This document shows positions 33,823-42,579 of a stretch of DNA of 64,000 nt, one piece after another. Below the pieces are notes generated by a model, which worked only from the letters and a program-made list of their open reading frames with translations, made no database searches and was not told where the DNA came from. The stretch spans positions 37,100 to 101,099 of the forward strand of contig JAKFYH010000047.1 in the NCBI GenBank assembly GCA_021730945.1, given 5' to 3'. Source of the stretch: Acidobacteriota bacterium (lineage in GTDB: Bacteria; Acidobacteriota; Vicinamibacteria; Vicinamibacterales; UBA2999). A program made the translations under genes and the position numbers. Position 1 is the stretch's first letter, and each line of letters begins with the position of its first letter.

Positions 33823-34899
33823 TTACTTCTTCGGTTTGCGGGCGTCGTAAATCTTGGTCGGGCTTAGAGCGTCCTTCGGCAAGGCGCCCTCATCGACCGG
33901 GAGCGCCCCGTCGATCTCGACCTTGTCGACCTTGGCGGTGATGACCGTGAGGTGGGCGCGCACGTCCGCCAACGACATGGCACCGTTGATGTAGCCGTCG
34001 GCGAGCTCGGGCTGCTTCGACGAGGCGCACAGGGCACGGATGTCGGCCGCGCGCGTGGCGGCTGCCGTGCGCTTCGTGGTCTCGGCGCTGATGGCCGCCG
34101 TGACGTCCGCCTGCGTTGCGTTGGCGGCGACGAGGCTTTCGGCCAGATCCAGCACATTGCCTTCACGGCAGAGGCGCAAGATGTCCGTCGCCGCCAACGC
34201 CTTGGGCGCGTCGGCCGGCTTGGCCAGCAGCGCATCCACCCTGGCGCGGAACTTCTCTGGTACGGTCAGCTTCTTGGCCGACTGGGCCGGGATCATCGCG
34301 GCGGCCTTCAGCCCTTCGACCACCTCGGTGGCGAAGCCGTTGGCCAGAGCCTCGGATGCGTCCATCCACGTCTCGGCGTCCATCAATGCGACAAGGGCCG
34401 CATCGTCGAGCGTCGAGTGCCACTTGTAGGTGGCGACGATCGTGTTGCGTACCTTGTCGAGCTCGGCGATGGTCTTCGCCAGATCGGCGGCGTTGCCGAC
34501 GGCCACGGTCCACGGGTTGTGCACCATCACGAGGGCGTTGTCGGCCACGACCACTTTCGAGCCGGCCATCAGCGGCAGCGTGGCGGCACTCGCCACCAGG
34601 CCTTCGGCGAAGCACTCGACGGTGCGCCCCTTCGACGCCTGCTGGTCGCGCAGCGCGTTGGCGATCAGGATCGCGGCGAACACGTCGCCGCCCGGGCTGT
34701 TGATGTGGACGCGAATGGTCTTCACCGCGGCCGGCAGGGCGGCCAGCTGCTCGATGAACTGGCGGGCTGTGACGCCCATGTCGTAGCCCCAGTTGCGGGC
34801 ATACCAGTCGTCGATCCAGTCGCCGATGAAATCATTGATGTAGATGTCCACGACCGACGCATCGCCGGTCTGCGGCTCCATGCGATACCACTGCTTCAT
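33823..34899 (-). CDS. ClpP-type prohead protease
   Basis: 358 aa. The ClpP/S49 fold is clear: RVHINSPGGDVFAAILIANA (oxyanion loop), ECFAEGLVASAATLPLMAGS with nucleophile Ser104, and DNALVMVHNPWTVAVG with His127. It should mature the capsid and scaffold during head assembly. The C-terminal 130 residues are helical and could act as the scaffold. It overlaps the portal gene by four bases, as in lambda-type B-C order. Confidence 0.93.
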   Translation of the reverse strand: MKQWYRMEPQTGDASVVDIYINDFIGDWIDDWYARNWGYDMGVTARQFIEQLAALPAAVKTIRVHINSPGGDVFAAILIANALRDQQASKGRTVECFAEGLVASAATLPLMAGSKVVVADNALVMVHNPWTVAVGNAADLAKTIAELDKVRNTIVATYKWHSTLDDAALVALMDAETWMDASEALANGFATEVVEGLKAAAMIPAQSAKKLTVPEKFRARVDALLAKPADAPKALAATDILRLCREGNVLDLAESLVAANATQADVTAAISAETTKRTAAATRAADIRALCASSKQPELADGYINGAMSLADVRAHLTVITAKVDKVEIDGALPVDEGALPKDALSPTKIYDARKPKK

Positions 34900-36461
34900 G
34901 CGGGCACCTCTTGCCTCATCGGCGCGCCCGGGCGCGCGGGATCTTCGGGATCTCCGGGTTCGGTGGACGGGTCCTCGGTGACAGGCGCCGCGGCTCCCTT
35001 GGTCGCCTTGCGGCCGTCCGAGTCGTAGCGCAGGCCAAGGTCGTCAGCGCGCTCGTTGTCGTTCTTCTGCTCCTGGTCGATGACTTCGGCGTCTTCGCCG
35101 GCCTCGCTGACCACGCCACTGCGCGATCGGAAGCCGGCACGCACGGCCTTCTCGGCCGCGGTGACGTCTTGCACGGGGTGCATGTAGGGCCATCCTTGCG
35201 GCACCCACTTGACGGCCGCCCACGGCGACGGGTCAGTGAGGTAGTCCATCGGGATCGGCAGCGCCCCTGACAGGAACACGCGGTCCATCCAGGCTTTCCA
35301 GATCGGCCGGCAGAACTGAAACACCAGCACCTGGTGCTGCCAGGCCTGGATGCGACGTCGGAACTCGAGCAGCACCAAGCGCACGGTGCGGTCGTTCACG
35401 CCCTGCATGTCGCCGGTGAGGATCTCGTAGGGCACGCCGGTGGCGGCCGACACGCCAGACAACTGTTGGCGCATGAACTCGTTGTAGCCAGTCGGCGCCG
35501 GCGGATTCGAGAACGTGATCTCCTCGCCGGGGCCGAGCTCCTGCATCATCCCCGACTCCATCGTCAGCATCTCGGAGCCATCGGGCGCGGTCTCGTTGGC
35601 GTCGCCCGTGATGGGGTTGACGAGGTCGCTGTCGCCTACGTCGACCGGGCGCTTGATGAAGCCGGCGAAGAGGTTCGCGATCTGCTGGCGCATCAGCTGC
35701 GCGTCGTCGTACTTATCGAGCTCGTACAGCGAGATCAGCGCTTGGGTCAGGTGCGGAAGACCGCGCAGCTGACCAGCGCGCAACTGGTCGTAGACGTGCG
35801 AGACCCGATCCGCCGGGACGCGGCGGAGGACCGACGAGTCGTAGTCGTCGAACTCCGGGCGAGACGGGTGGAAGTAGTACGCCGTCCGACGCCCGATCGC
35901 GTTGAACTCGATGCCCGCGCGGACCTTGTTCTCAGACGAGAACACGTTGTGGGTGTGGGGGCACAGTTCCGGCTCGAGGACCTGAATCTGCAGCGGCACG
36001 CTCAGTCCATCGGCCGGCAGGCGGTCGCGCAAACGCGTGAAGGCCTCGCCACCTTCGAGCCAGGTGCGCGTCACCAGGCTCTGCTGGCCGTAGAAGTCCA
36101 GGAGGCCATCGGCGTCGCTTTCGTCGGTCCAGCGCAGGAACAGCGCCTGGATCGCGACGCGCATCGCGGGGTCCTTGGCCTGCGACAACGGCTTGATGCC
36201 CGTGCCGATGATGTTGGTGACCAGCTTGTCGATGACGCCCTTCGCGTAGCCGTCATTTCGCGTCGCCGCCCGCGAGCGGTCGCGCAGTGTGGTCAAGTTC
36301 GCCAGCACACCCGCGTTCGATGACGTCGTGGGCGCCCGCCAGCCCACCGCTCGGCGCGTCGCCGTCTGGCCCGCCTCGTACACGGTGCTGCTACGCACTC
36401 GCCGGACGGCGACAGGTGCGGAGGGACCGGCGAGCGTCATGGCTAGGGCGCCCTCCATCAC
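34896..36461 (-). CDS. Portal protein (lambda gpB family)
   Basis: 521 aa. RDRSRAATRNDGYAKGVIDK, LVTNIIGTGIKPLSQAKDPA, LEGGEAFTRLRDRLPADGLS, PLQIQVLEPELCP and PADRVSHVYDQLRAGQLRGL are diagnostic of the lambda portal family. The dodecamer forms the DNA entry channel at a capsid vertex. GTG 36461 overlaps the gpW stop (GTGA); an ATG follows at once. The C-terminal tail is acidic and Pro-rich. Confidence 0.95.
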   Translation of the reverse strand: MMEGALAMTLAGPSAPVAVRRVRSSTVYEAGQTATRRAVGWRAPTTSSNAGVLANLTTLRDRSRAATRNDGYAKGVIDKLVTNIIGTGIKPLSQAKDPAMRVAIQALFLRWTDESDADGLLDFYGQQSLVTRTWLEGGEAFTRLRDRLPADGLSVPLQIQVLEPELCPHTHNVFSSENKVRAGIEFNAIGRRTAYYFHPSRPEFDDYDSSVLRRVPADRVSHVYDQLRAGQLRGLPHLTQALISLYELDKYDDAQLMRQQIANLFAGFIKRPVDVGDSDLVNPITGDANETAPDGSEMLTMESGMMQELGPGEEITFSNPPAPTGYNEFMRQQLSGVSAATGVPYEILTGDMQGVNDRTVRLVLLEFRRRIQAWQHQVLVFQFCRPIWKAWMDRVFLSGALPIPMDYLTDPSPWAAVKWVPQGWPYMHPVQDVTAAEKAVRAGFRSRSGVVSEAGEDAEVIDQEQKNDNERADDLGLRYDSDGRKATKGAAAPVTEDPSTEPGDPEDPARPGAPMRQEVPA

Positions 36462-36661
36462 CAGCCCTTCGACGCGACGATGCGCGTCTGCTTACTACGG
36501 GTACGGGTGGACGTGGCGATGTCGCGCTTGATGTCCTCTTCGACCTGGCGCATCTCGGCGTCAGACGTGTAGGTCGTCTCGCGATCGGCAAACTTGACCG
36601 TGCGGATACCGCGCAGGCGCGCGGCTTGAATCGCAGTGAGGTCGGCGGTGGTGTAGGCCAC
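36458..36661 (-). CDS. gpW-like head-tail joining protein
   Basis: 67 aa. YTTADLTAIQAARLRGIRTV, KFADRETTYTSDAEMRQVEE match the lambda gpW family in both length and sequence. gpW closes the head after packaging and connects to the tail. Gene order terminase, gpW, portal is lambda-like. Confidence 0.92.
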   Translation of the reverse strand: MAYTTADLTAIQAARLRGIRTVKFADRETTYTSDAEMRQVEEDIKRDIATSTRTRSKQTRIVASKGW

Positions 36662-36698
36662 GGGTTTGGCCTAGTGTGCGGCCGTTGGAATGCACCCC

Positions 36699-36721
36699 CG
36701 CACTAACGCACTAACGCACTA
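36699..36721. repeat. Three 8-bp tandem repeats CGCACTAA
   Basis: Two complete units and a 7-base third unit in the short gap (36662-36723) between gpW and the DUF4031 gene. Could be a binding site for a phage regulator or a slippage product. Nothing else is seen in the gap. Confidence 0.6.
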
Positions 36722-36723
36722 TT

Positions 36724-36999
36724 TCACGTGGAACGCTCGCCGGCCGCTAGCCGCTTTCGTCGCATGACGATGCCGAGCTCTTTCATCGTGACTGGAACAG
36801 CGCCGGCGCGAACAGCCAACGCTCTCTTCGAAAGCGCGATGTCGAAATGTTCGCGGTGTGTGCCGGCATGCTGAATCCATCGACGATTGACGCCGATACG
36901 GTCGACCATCGCCAATAGTTCCTCGGTGGAATCTGCCAGCATGTGACACATCGTCATTCGCCCGAACTGGGCTCGCATGTCATCCACGTAGACCGACAT
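36724..36999 (-). CDS. DUF4031-like protein
   Basis: 91 aa from ATG 36999. SVYVDDMRAQFGRMTMCHML, ADSTEELLAMVDRIGVNRRW, HFDIALSKRALAVRAGAVPV fit the DUF4031 pattern, common in phages and actinobacteria, often near packaging genes. Biochemical role unknown. Confidence 0.78.
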   Translation of the reverse strand: MSVYVDDMRAQFGRMTMCHMLADSTEELLAMVDRIGVNRRWIQHAGTHREHFDIALSKRALAVRAGAVPVTMKELGIVMRRKRLAAGERST

Positions 37000-37001
37000 T
37001 G

Positions 37002-37253
37002 TCAGTTGTTGCAGATGGCCCGAAGTGCGGTCATGACGTTGGGATGATAGACCTCCGCGAACGCCAGAAACTCGCTGCGCGGCACAACAATTCTCGCGCG
37101 CTCGCGTGAGCCAACCGCCGGCACCTCCCGGTGTGGCAACCGCCCGGATCGGATGTCCCTGTAGATGGCATACCGGTCTACTGCCCTCCAGCCGTACGCC
37201 CTGTTGAGGCGCGCGGCGCAATCGTCGGTGCTATACATCTGTTCCTCGGTCAT
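37002..37253 (-). CDS. Small DNA-binding-like protein next to terminase
   Basis: 83 aa from ATG 37253. EEQMYSTDDCAARLNRAYGW, AVDRYAIYRDIRSGRLPHRE resembles an excisionase-type winged helix (MerR-like), with a helical end. Could regulate late genes or assist packaging. Confidence 0.55.
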   Translation of the reverse strand: MTEEQMYSTDDCAARLNRAYGWRAVDRYAIYRDIRSGRLPHREVPAVGSRERARIVVPRSEFLAFAEVYHPNVMTALRAICNN

Positions 37254-37258
37254 GGGGG

Positions 37259-39169
37259 TCACCGCTTGAGAAAGTTGCTGTGAGATCGCCGGCGGCGCTG
37301 GGTTGGACGCAATGGCGCCGCGGTCTGCCTTGGGCCGCTGTTCCTGAGCGCATCGGCCATCGCGCTCAACTTGGGGTTCAACAGGCGCAGCGCGGCGATC
37401 GCGTAGACCGACATATCGAGGCCCTCGTTGCGGTTCCGGAGTTTCTTCCAGACCTGCTTCGGAAGCCCGCGCTCCCACTTCGTTTCGATCGCTTCCGATG
37501 TGAACTGCTCGGCGAGCTCGGCGTCGCACCAGTCGGTCTTCGGCAGGTGAACGTAACCAGGACCCTTCTCGGTCCGCGCCAGGCGGTCGAGAAACATCGA
37601 CTTGGCGGCGTCGACGCCCACGGTGTAGAGCGCCACCTCGCGCTGCCCCTTGCCCCACCGGCGCTGCGATGGCGACGACACGATCGGGCGTTGGCCCTCG
37701 CGGCCGATGATGGCGTAGACGCGCCTGGCGGCCCGCCTCGAGGCGAAGTCGTAGACCATCGACGTACGGTGACCGGCGGTGTCGATACAGGTCGCGGCGA
37801 CGGCCAAGCGCTGCCCTGACTCGTGGACGTACTGCGTATCCAGCAGGCCGTCGAGCTGCGCCCACGGCTCTGGGCCGTTGGGGTCTCCGGGGAACACGTG
37901 ACGGTCGATCAGCCACGACTCTTCCCCTGGGCCCCAGCCCCACACCAGCGCCTCGAGGCGATCGTCCTGGGTGTCGACGCCCATCGTGAGGCAGCACGCC
38001 CCGGCCGGCACGTCGATCTCAAGCTCGACGTCCTCGCGCCGGTCGAGCAGCTGGTGTGACTTGATTCCTTCGCTGGCGTTGTGCTCGATCGGCTCGCCGA
38101 GCGTGGTGTTTTGCCACGTGTGCATTTCCGACTTGTCGCCGGTCTTCTGCACTTCGCGCGCGCGAAGGAAGGACGCCACGATGTCGGCGAGTGACGACAT
38201 CGGCGAGTAGGCTTCCCAGAGGTGGAACGAGATGATCGACCGGTCCGGCCGTTCGGCTGCGGTCGCCCGCCACTCGCCCTTCGCGAGCAGCGCCACGCGC
38301 GTACCATCGTCGATCCGGAACTCACAGGCCGGGCATTCGAGGCGCGCCGTCTGCGGGTCGTGATCGTCCCACTTGATGTTCTTCCATTCGTACGCGTGCA
38401 TGCAGCCGCAGTCCGGGCACGGCACGAAGTAGCGCCGCTGGTCGCCGCGCTTGAACCATGAATGGATCGGGGCGTTGACCATCGTCGGCGACGACGTGAG
38501 GAAGATCCGCCGGCGGCGCCGGTACGTCTGGGTGCGCTTGATGGCCACCGAGATCGTGTTGCCTTCACCTGGCAACTCTTGCGGGTAGCGGTCGATCTCA
38601 TCGAGGCCGAGGAACCGGATCGGCCTCGAGGCGAGCGACGACGCCGAGTTCGCGCCGGCGATAGCGAGCTGGCCGCCGGTGTAGGTCTTCGACAGCGTCG
38701 TGTTGCTGGCGTCCTTTGATCGCTTCTTGCTCACGCGCTCGAGCAGCGTCGGGCTGGCGGCGATCACCGGCTCGAGGCGGTTACGCGCGAAGTCGCGGGC
38801 CATCGGGTCGAGCGTCGGTTCGACGATGAGGATCGGGCACGGGTCGTGCTCGATGTGGTACGCGACCAGGTTGACCAGGATGGACGTCTTGCCCCACTGG
38901 CTCGAGCCCATCACCACGATGATCTCGACGCCAGGCTCGTGGTAGCCGTCCATGATGCCGCGCTGGTACGGCGCGAAGTCGGTCTGCCACTTCGTGCCGG
39001 CGAGCGGGCCCGACGTCAGCACGATCGCACTGTCGGCGTAGTCGGACACGCTCAGGTCAGTGGGCGGCGCGTAGCCGCGTCGGACCTTGCGGAGCAGCTG
39101 CTCGAGCGCGGGGTCGATGGTGTAGCTGTTGGGCTCTCGCACGAACACCTGGTCGCTGGGGGTCGTCAC
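37259..39169 (-). CDS. Terminase large subunit (lambda gpA / GpA family)
   Basis: 636 aa. Walker A GSSQWGKT at 88-95 and Walker B IRFLGLDEID at about 184-193 make the packaging ATPase. A zinc-ribbon-like stretch (CPDCGCMHAYEWKNIKW, CPACEFRI) and the nuclease domain beginning GACCLTMGVDTQDDRLEALV complete the gpA architecture. It cuts concatemers and drives DNA into the head. GpA-type enzymes usually package from cos ends. The gene overlaps the small subunit by four bases. Confidence 0.95.
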   Translation of the reverse strand: MTTPSDQVFVREPNSYTIDPALEQLLRKVRRGYAPPTDLSVSDYADSAIVLTSGPLAGTKWQTDFAPYQRGIMDGYHEPGVEIIVVMGSSQWGKTSILVNLVAYHIEHDPCPILIVEPTLDPMARDFARNRLEPVIAASPTLLERVSKKRSKDASNTTLSKTYTGGQLAIAGANSASSLASRPIRFLGLDEIDRYPQELPGEGNTISVAIKRTQTYRRRRRIFLTSSPTMVNAPIHSWFKRGDQRRYFVPCPDCGCMHAYEWKNIKWDDHDPQTARLECPACEFRIDDGTRVALLAKGEWRATAAERPDRSIISFHLWEAYSPMSSLADIVASFLRAREVQKTGDKSEMHTWQNTTLGEPIEHNASEGIKSHQLLDRREDVELEIDVPAGACCLTMGVDTQDDRLEALVWGWGPGEESWLIDRHVFPGDPNGPEPWAQLDGLLDTQYVHESGQRLAVAATCIDTAGHRTSMVYDFASRRAARRVYAIIGREGQRPIVSSPSQRRWGKGQREVALYTVGVDAAKSMFLDRLARTEKGPGYVHLPKTDWCDAELAEQFTSEAIETKWERGLPKQVWKKLRNRNEGLDMSVYAIAALRLLNPKLSAMADALRNSGPRQTAAPLRPTQRRRRSHSNFLKR

Positions 39170-39900
39170 TTGGTCTCCCTGGTGGTTGCACGCATTGCCG
39201 CCACCGCGTGGAACGCGTCGTGGAGAATCACGCTCGGCGGTTCGACGACAGGCGCCGTCGGCTCTGGCATCGGTCCGCGCGTCACGCGCGACACGCCGTC
39301 GTGGTCTTCGTCATCTGGCGCCTCACCGTCGATGTCCGGCATTGGCCGATCGTCTTCAGAGAGTTCGCGGAGCACGTCGTAGGCGATCGCCTTGAGTTCA
39401 GCCTCGACACCGGCGACGCCGTCGATCTTCGCCGCCCGGAACACGCGATCGGCGGCCGTCGCGTAGCTGTTCAGCACCGTCGCTCGAACCGCCGTGACTT
39501 CGGCCATCCACACCCGCTGCACTTCGTCGACCTGCAGCAGCTCGCGCGACCGCAGCTTGTGCTGTTGCTCGGCCAGGCGCGCCTGCCACAGGTCCCGCTG
39601 CGCCCTGGCGTCCATCGAGTTCATCCGGCCTGGCGTCGGCTCGGCCGCCTTGGCCGCGCGATCGGCGAGCCAGCCCCGCACTTCCGCCTCGCTGTAGTAG
39701 GTCGGACGTCCAGGTCCTCCGGCGAGCGCGATCGGCAGGTCTTCGCGCTCCCACTTCGTGACGGTTTGCATGTGCACACCGAGGCACGTCGCGAGCTCGC
39801 GACGCGTCAACAATCCGACCGGCGCGGGTGATGGAACACCCGCGTTCGGAGGTTGAAGCGTCCAATCTGCGCCGCCCTTTTCTGCCGTCTGCATCGTCAC
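39166..39900 (-). CDS. Terminase small subunit (Nu1-like)
   Basis: 244 aa. An N-terminal winged-helix region (LTRRELATCLGVHMQTVTKW, GRPTYYSEAEVRGWLADRAA) recognises packaging sites. A helical dimerisation part (DLWQARLAEQQHKLRSRELL) follows. It is the usual partner of the GpA-type large subunit. Confidence 0.85.
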   Translation of the reverse strand: MTMQTAEKGGADWTLQPPNAGVPSPAPVGLLTRRELATCLGVHMQTVTKWEREDLPIALAGGPGRPTYYSEAEVRGWLADRAAKAAEPTPGRMNSMDARAQRDLWQARLAEQQHKLRSRELLQVDEVQRVWMAEVTAVRATVLNSYATAADRVFRAAKIDGVAGVEAELKAIAYDVLRELSEDDRPMPDIDGEAPDDEDHDGVSRVTRGPMPEPTAPVVEPPSVILHDAFHAVAAMRATTRETK

Positions 39901-40089
39901 CTAACTCGTTGAGACCATTAGCCTTTAGCCCTAATGTCACCGTAAAAACTAGCGATTCTCTGCGGCTCCGTTCCCCCGCAGTGGGTGGAAGTCGCCAGGG
40001 GCCCCCGGCATCGGCTGCCGGGCGCCACTGATCGCCGCGCCCCACGTCGCCGCGATACAGGCGCGTGGTGAGGCGCGAACTGGTGAGGG
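39901..40089. other. Intergenic region upstream of terminase; candidate cos/regulatory site
   Basis: 189 bp without a gene between the replication protein and terminase. Holds a 6-bp inverted repeat CTGCGG-N10-CCGCAG (39960-39981) and a stronger 7-bp hairpin CCCGGCA-TCGGC-TGCCGGG (40004-40022). An AT-richer stretch lies at 39915-39955. In lambda-like phages cos lies upstream of the small terminase gene, so this is the best place for it. Confidence 0.4.
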
Positions 40090-40989
40090 TCATGACGTGT
40101 CGAGGCGGACGCGGCGGCTGCTCTTGCCTGCCTGCCGTGCAGCGTGCCGGTGGCGCCAGGCGATGACGCCGCCATCGCCCTTGCGGTGCTTCACCTGCTT
40201 AAGCATCTCTTCCCAGACGCGGATAAAGAACTTCCCCTTCGTGCCGTCCGGGCCGCAGTCGTTGGCGTCGATGCCTTGGTTGAGCATCCGCGCCTTGATC
40301 TCGGAGAGCCAATTGCCAGGCTCCTTCGGGTAGTCCTCACGCACACGGTGAGCAATGGCGAGACCAACCGTCCACAGCGTGGGCTCAGACTTTTCCACAG
40401 GGCCAGAAGCGCCGTGTTCTTGCGGCGCTGTAATCTTCTGTACGTTCTTGATCTGGTTAATTGGGTTTGTTTCTTGAGTAGTCACCGGTGACGAGTGCCC
40501 TATCCACCCGTGACTAGACCCCTGTTCGTCGGTGACTAGGGGTCTAGTCACCCGTGAACATACCCCCCCACCAGTTTCTGTGGCATCGATCGGCCCGGCC
40601 TGATCGACGCGGGCCTCTTCCTGTTGCAGCCCCTCGGGTTTGGCAATCCTGATTCTGTAGATATTTGAAATGAAGTCGCCGTTGTTCGCCTGGCGCTGCT
40701 CAACAGTCAGGGCGCCCACCTCGGTGAGTTCATCGATCGCACGGTCGGCGCTACTGAGGGAGCAGCCCAGATCAGCGGCCAACACCCGCCGGCTGGGCAC
40801 AGCCTTGCCCGTCTTGAAGTCGGCGTGCTTGGCGGCGAGGCACGCGAACAACCGGACGGCCCGATCAGATACACCTGACGTTAGCAACCAGGTGGGAACG
40901 ATGGCGAACTGTCCGACATCGGAGACGACGGCCGCCGGCTGGTCGGCCTTTCCGCCCTCTGGTTGAGCGGTCTTACCCTTCGTGGTCAT
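40090..40989 (-). CDS. Phage replication initiator-like protein with winged helix
   Basis: 299 aa. FAIVPTWLLTSGVSDRAVRL, FACLAAKHADFKTGKAVPSR, LGCSLSSADRAIDELTEVGA is a winged helix-turn-helix of the replication-protein O / phage regulatory type. The middle is a linker that overlaps the repeat cluster at 40481-40556. The C-terminus is helical and basic (VWEEMLKQVKHRKGDGGVIA). It lies upstream of terminase and downstream of the helicase module. It probably binds the origin inside its own gene. Confidence 0.7.
   Translation of the reverse strand: MTTKGKTAQPEGGKADQPAAVVSDVGQFAIVPTWLLTSGVSDRAVRLFACLAAKHADFKTGKAVPSRRVLAADLGCSLSSADRAIDELTEVGALTVEQRQANNGDFISNIYRIRIAKPEGLQQEEARVDQAGPIDATETGGGVCSRVTRPLVTDEQGSSHGWIGHSSPVTTQETNPINQIKNVQKITAPQEHGASGPVEKSEPTLWTVGLAIAHRVREDYPKEPGNWLSEIKARMLNQGIDANDCGPDGTKGKFFIRVWEEMLKQVKHRKGDGGVIAWRHRHAARQAGKSSRRVRLDTS
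40481..40556. other. Candidate phage replication origin (iteron-like repeats)
   Basis: GTCACCGGTGAC (a 12-bp perfect palindrome) at 40481, CACCCGTGACTAG at 40505, a 9-bp-arm inverted repeat GGTGACTAG-GGGT-CTAGTCACC at 40531-40552, and CACCCGTGAAC at 40548. The core CACC(C/G)GTGA occurs three times. An AT-rich tract lies beside it (about 40431-40480). Repeats plus AT-rich DNA inside the initiator gene recall lambda ori in gene O. Confidence 0.55.
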
Positions 40990-41348
40990 TGCGCAGAGCC
41001 TTCTGGATATTTGGGAGCGGTCGCCAACTGCTGTGCGACCCGATCGATCGACGTGCGCGCCGCGAGCACGTGAGACGGCGGATGTGTAGGGGCATTACCG
41101 ACGCGGCCGATGTAGCGCAGGTAGGTGACCTGCCCGCGCTGCTCGGCTTCAATGTTTAGGGAGGCGTGCCGCCTGGCTCCATTCGCCAGATACAGCGCCT
41201 CACGGTAGCTTTCGCACTCGACCGGCACCCACAGGCCGGCCGACCGCTGGGCGGCCTTGTAGGCCAGCCTGCGGTCAGGGCGATGGGCTGGATGCGGCGT
41301 CTGCGGTGCAATGGCCGGCAACGAGTTGACGGGGGTGTGGATCTTCAT
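40986..41348 (-). CDS. Small phage early protein, unknown
   Basis: 120 aa from ATG 41348. VPVECESYREALYLANGARR, HASLNIEAEQRGQVTYLRYI. Overlaps the replication gene by four bases. No family recognised; an alpha/beta single-domain protein. Confidence 0.55.
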   Translation of the reverse strand: MKIHTPVNSLPAIAPQTPHPAHRPDRRLAYKAAQRSAGLWVPVECESYREALYLANGARRHASLNIEAEQRGQVTYLRYIGRVGNAPTHPPSHVLAARTSIDRVAQQLATAPKYPEGSAQ

Positions 41349-41349
41349 G

Positions 41350-41640
41350 TCAGTGCCCCTGCCTGTTGAAGATGGTGCCTTCGCATTGCCCTGGCGACCG
41401 ATCAAGGAAGACCCGTGGCGCGTCGCCGTTCTTAGGGGTCCGTACGTGAATGGGGAACCCAGCGATCGTGAGCGTGTCGACGTCGAAGCGGGCTGTTTGC
41501 TCGTCGCAGCCGCCGATGCGCAAGATCTCCGGAAAGGCGAGACCTTCGGCGCGATGCTTGTCGAGCGCCAACAACAAACGCCACTGGCGCGTCAGGGGTG
41601 CGTAGATCAGCCCCCTGAGCTGTTCGATGCGGTCGCTCAA
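41350..41640 (-). CDS. Small winged-helix-like phage protein
   Basis: 96 aa from TTG 41640, chosen for its TTGA overlap with the upstream stop. LSDRIEQLRGLIYAPLTRQW, LLALDKHRAEGLAFPEILRI, FDVDTLTIAGFPIHVRTPKN suggest a DNA-binding winged helix. Function unknown. Confidence 0.5.
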   Translation of the reverse strand: MSDRIEQLRGLIYAPLTRQWRLLLALDKHRAEGLAFPEILRIGGCDEQTARFDVDTLTIAGFPIHVRTPKNGDAPRVFLDRSPGQCEGTIFNRQGH

Positions 41641-42005
41641 CTGATCCCTTTCATCACCATCTCGGTGGGCGGCAGCTCGCGGCCGTTGGCTAGGGCGAGC
41701 AGGATGTCCGCGTGGCATGGCTTCGCGAGCGAACAGAAGCACGCGAGGTTCTTGCCCCCCAGTTCCTTCAAGTGCTTTGAGACGTGCGCGTGGGCACGCC
41801 GTTGGGCGTCCACCTGCTCACGCTCGTTCGAGATGCAGACGTAGCCGGCCAAGAGGGCGCGGTAGAGGTCCACGCACTCGGCCGCCGTGCCGTGCTGGCC
41901 GACGATGAACGGGTTGCCCCATGGGCCTGGCCGTCCGACGTAGATCGTGTTCGCCGGCATCTTCCAGCCCTTGGCGCGCCGGCGCTGAATGCGAATCGCC
42001 GTCAC
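41637..42005 (-). CDS. DUF4326-family protein
   Basis: 122 aa from GTG 42005 (GTGA overlap). TIYVGRPGPWGNPFIVGQHG, AECVDLYRALLAGY, LKELGGKNLACFCSLAKPCH, ADILLALAN is the DUF4326 pattern, frequent in phages. It may bind a nucleotide or metal; role unproven. Confidence 0.8.
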   Translation of the reverse strand: MTAIRIQRRRAKGWKMPANTIYVGRPGPWGNPFIVGQHGTAAECVDLYRALLAGYVCISNEREQVDAQRRAHAHVSKHLKELGGKNLACFCSLAKPCHADILLALANGRELPPTEMVMKGIS

Positions 42006-42418
42006 GCCACACGCTCCAGCTTCATGCCCATCACGCGCGCCACGAGCCACGTAGGTGGCAACCAGAGGCCTTGGGCGCCGCGGCACTCAAGCGGCTCGGT
42101 CAGCGGCCTGATGTTCTCCAGCACCCAGCACCACGGCCCGTTGGCGTGCTCGTGGGCGGCCAAGTGCTGGTAAGCGGCGGGCCACTTCATTGCCTGCTCG
42201 AGGTTCAGGCACGCCACGAGCTGCGCAACCCCGACGACGGCGCCGAACTTCATGGTTGGGTAGGTGGCGATGTCATCCGGGTCGAGCCATGCCTGTGACT
42301 TCCCGGCGTGGATGAGCAGCTCGCCGCGGTAGGCGGTCGGCCAGGTTCGGTTCTCGATCGGCTTCACGCCGCGGACGATCAGCTCGGCGTACGGCTGGCA
42401 GATGGTGAGCGCCTTCAT
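42002..42418 (-). CDS. ASCH-domain protein
   Basis: 138 aa. KALTICQPYAELIVRGVKPI, ENRTWPTAYRGELLIHAGKS, FGAVVGVAQLVACLN, GPWCWVLENIRPLTEP is a clear ASCH domain (PUA-related, RNA or modified-base binding). Phage ASCH proteins may handle modified nucleotides or RNA. Overlaps neighbours on both sides by four bases. Confidence 0.88.
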   Translation of the reverse strand: MKALTICQPYAELIVRGVKPIENRTWPTAYRGELLIHAGKSQAWLDPDDIATYPTMKFGAVVGVAQLVACLNLEQAMKWPAAYQHLAAHEHANGPWCWVLENIRPLTEPLECRGAQGLWLPPTWLVARVMGMKLERVA

Positions 42419-42579
42419 TCGCTCTCTCCTGCTTCGTCCTTAATCTGCTGAATAAGGCGAGGCGTGGCCGCTGGCTCGCCAGTCGCGGCGCCGCCAAGGG
42501 TCAGGACGTCCTTCGTGACCGCCACCGGTAGCAGCGCCACGTTCACGACGGTGCGGACCAGTTGACCGAAGAGCTTCAT
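42415..42579 (-). CDS. Short phage protein, unknown
   Basis: 54 aa from ATG 42579. KLFGQLVRTVVNVALLPVAV, TKDVLTLGGAATGEPAATPR, then a charged tail. Its TGA overlaps the ATG of the ASCH gene. Resembles small amphipathic phage proteins; function unknown. Confidence 0.5.
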   Translation of the reverse strand: MKLFGQLVRTVVNVALLPVAVTKDVLTLGGAATGEPAATPRLIQQIKDEAGESE

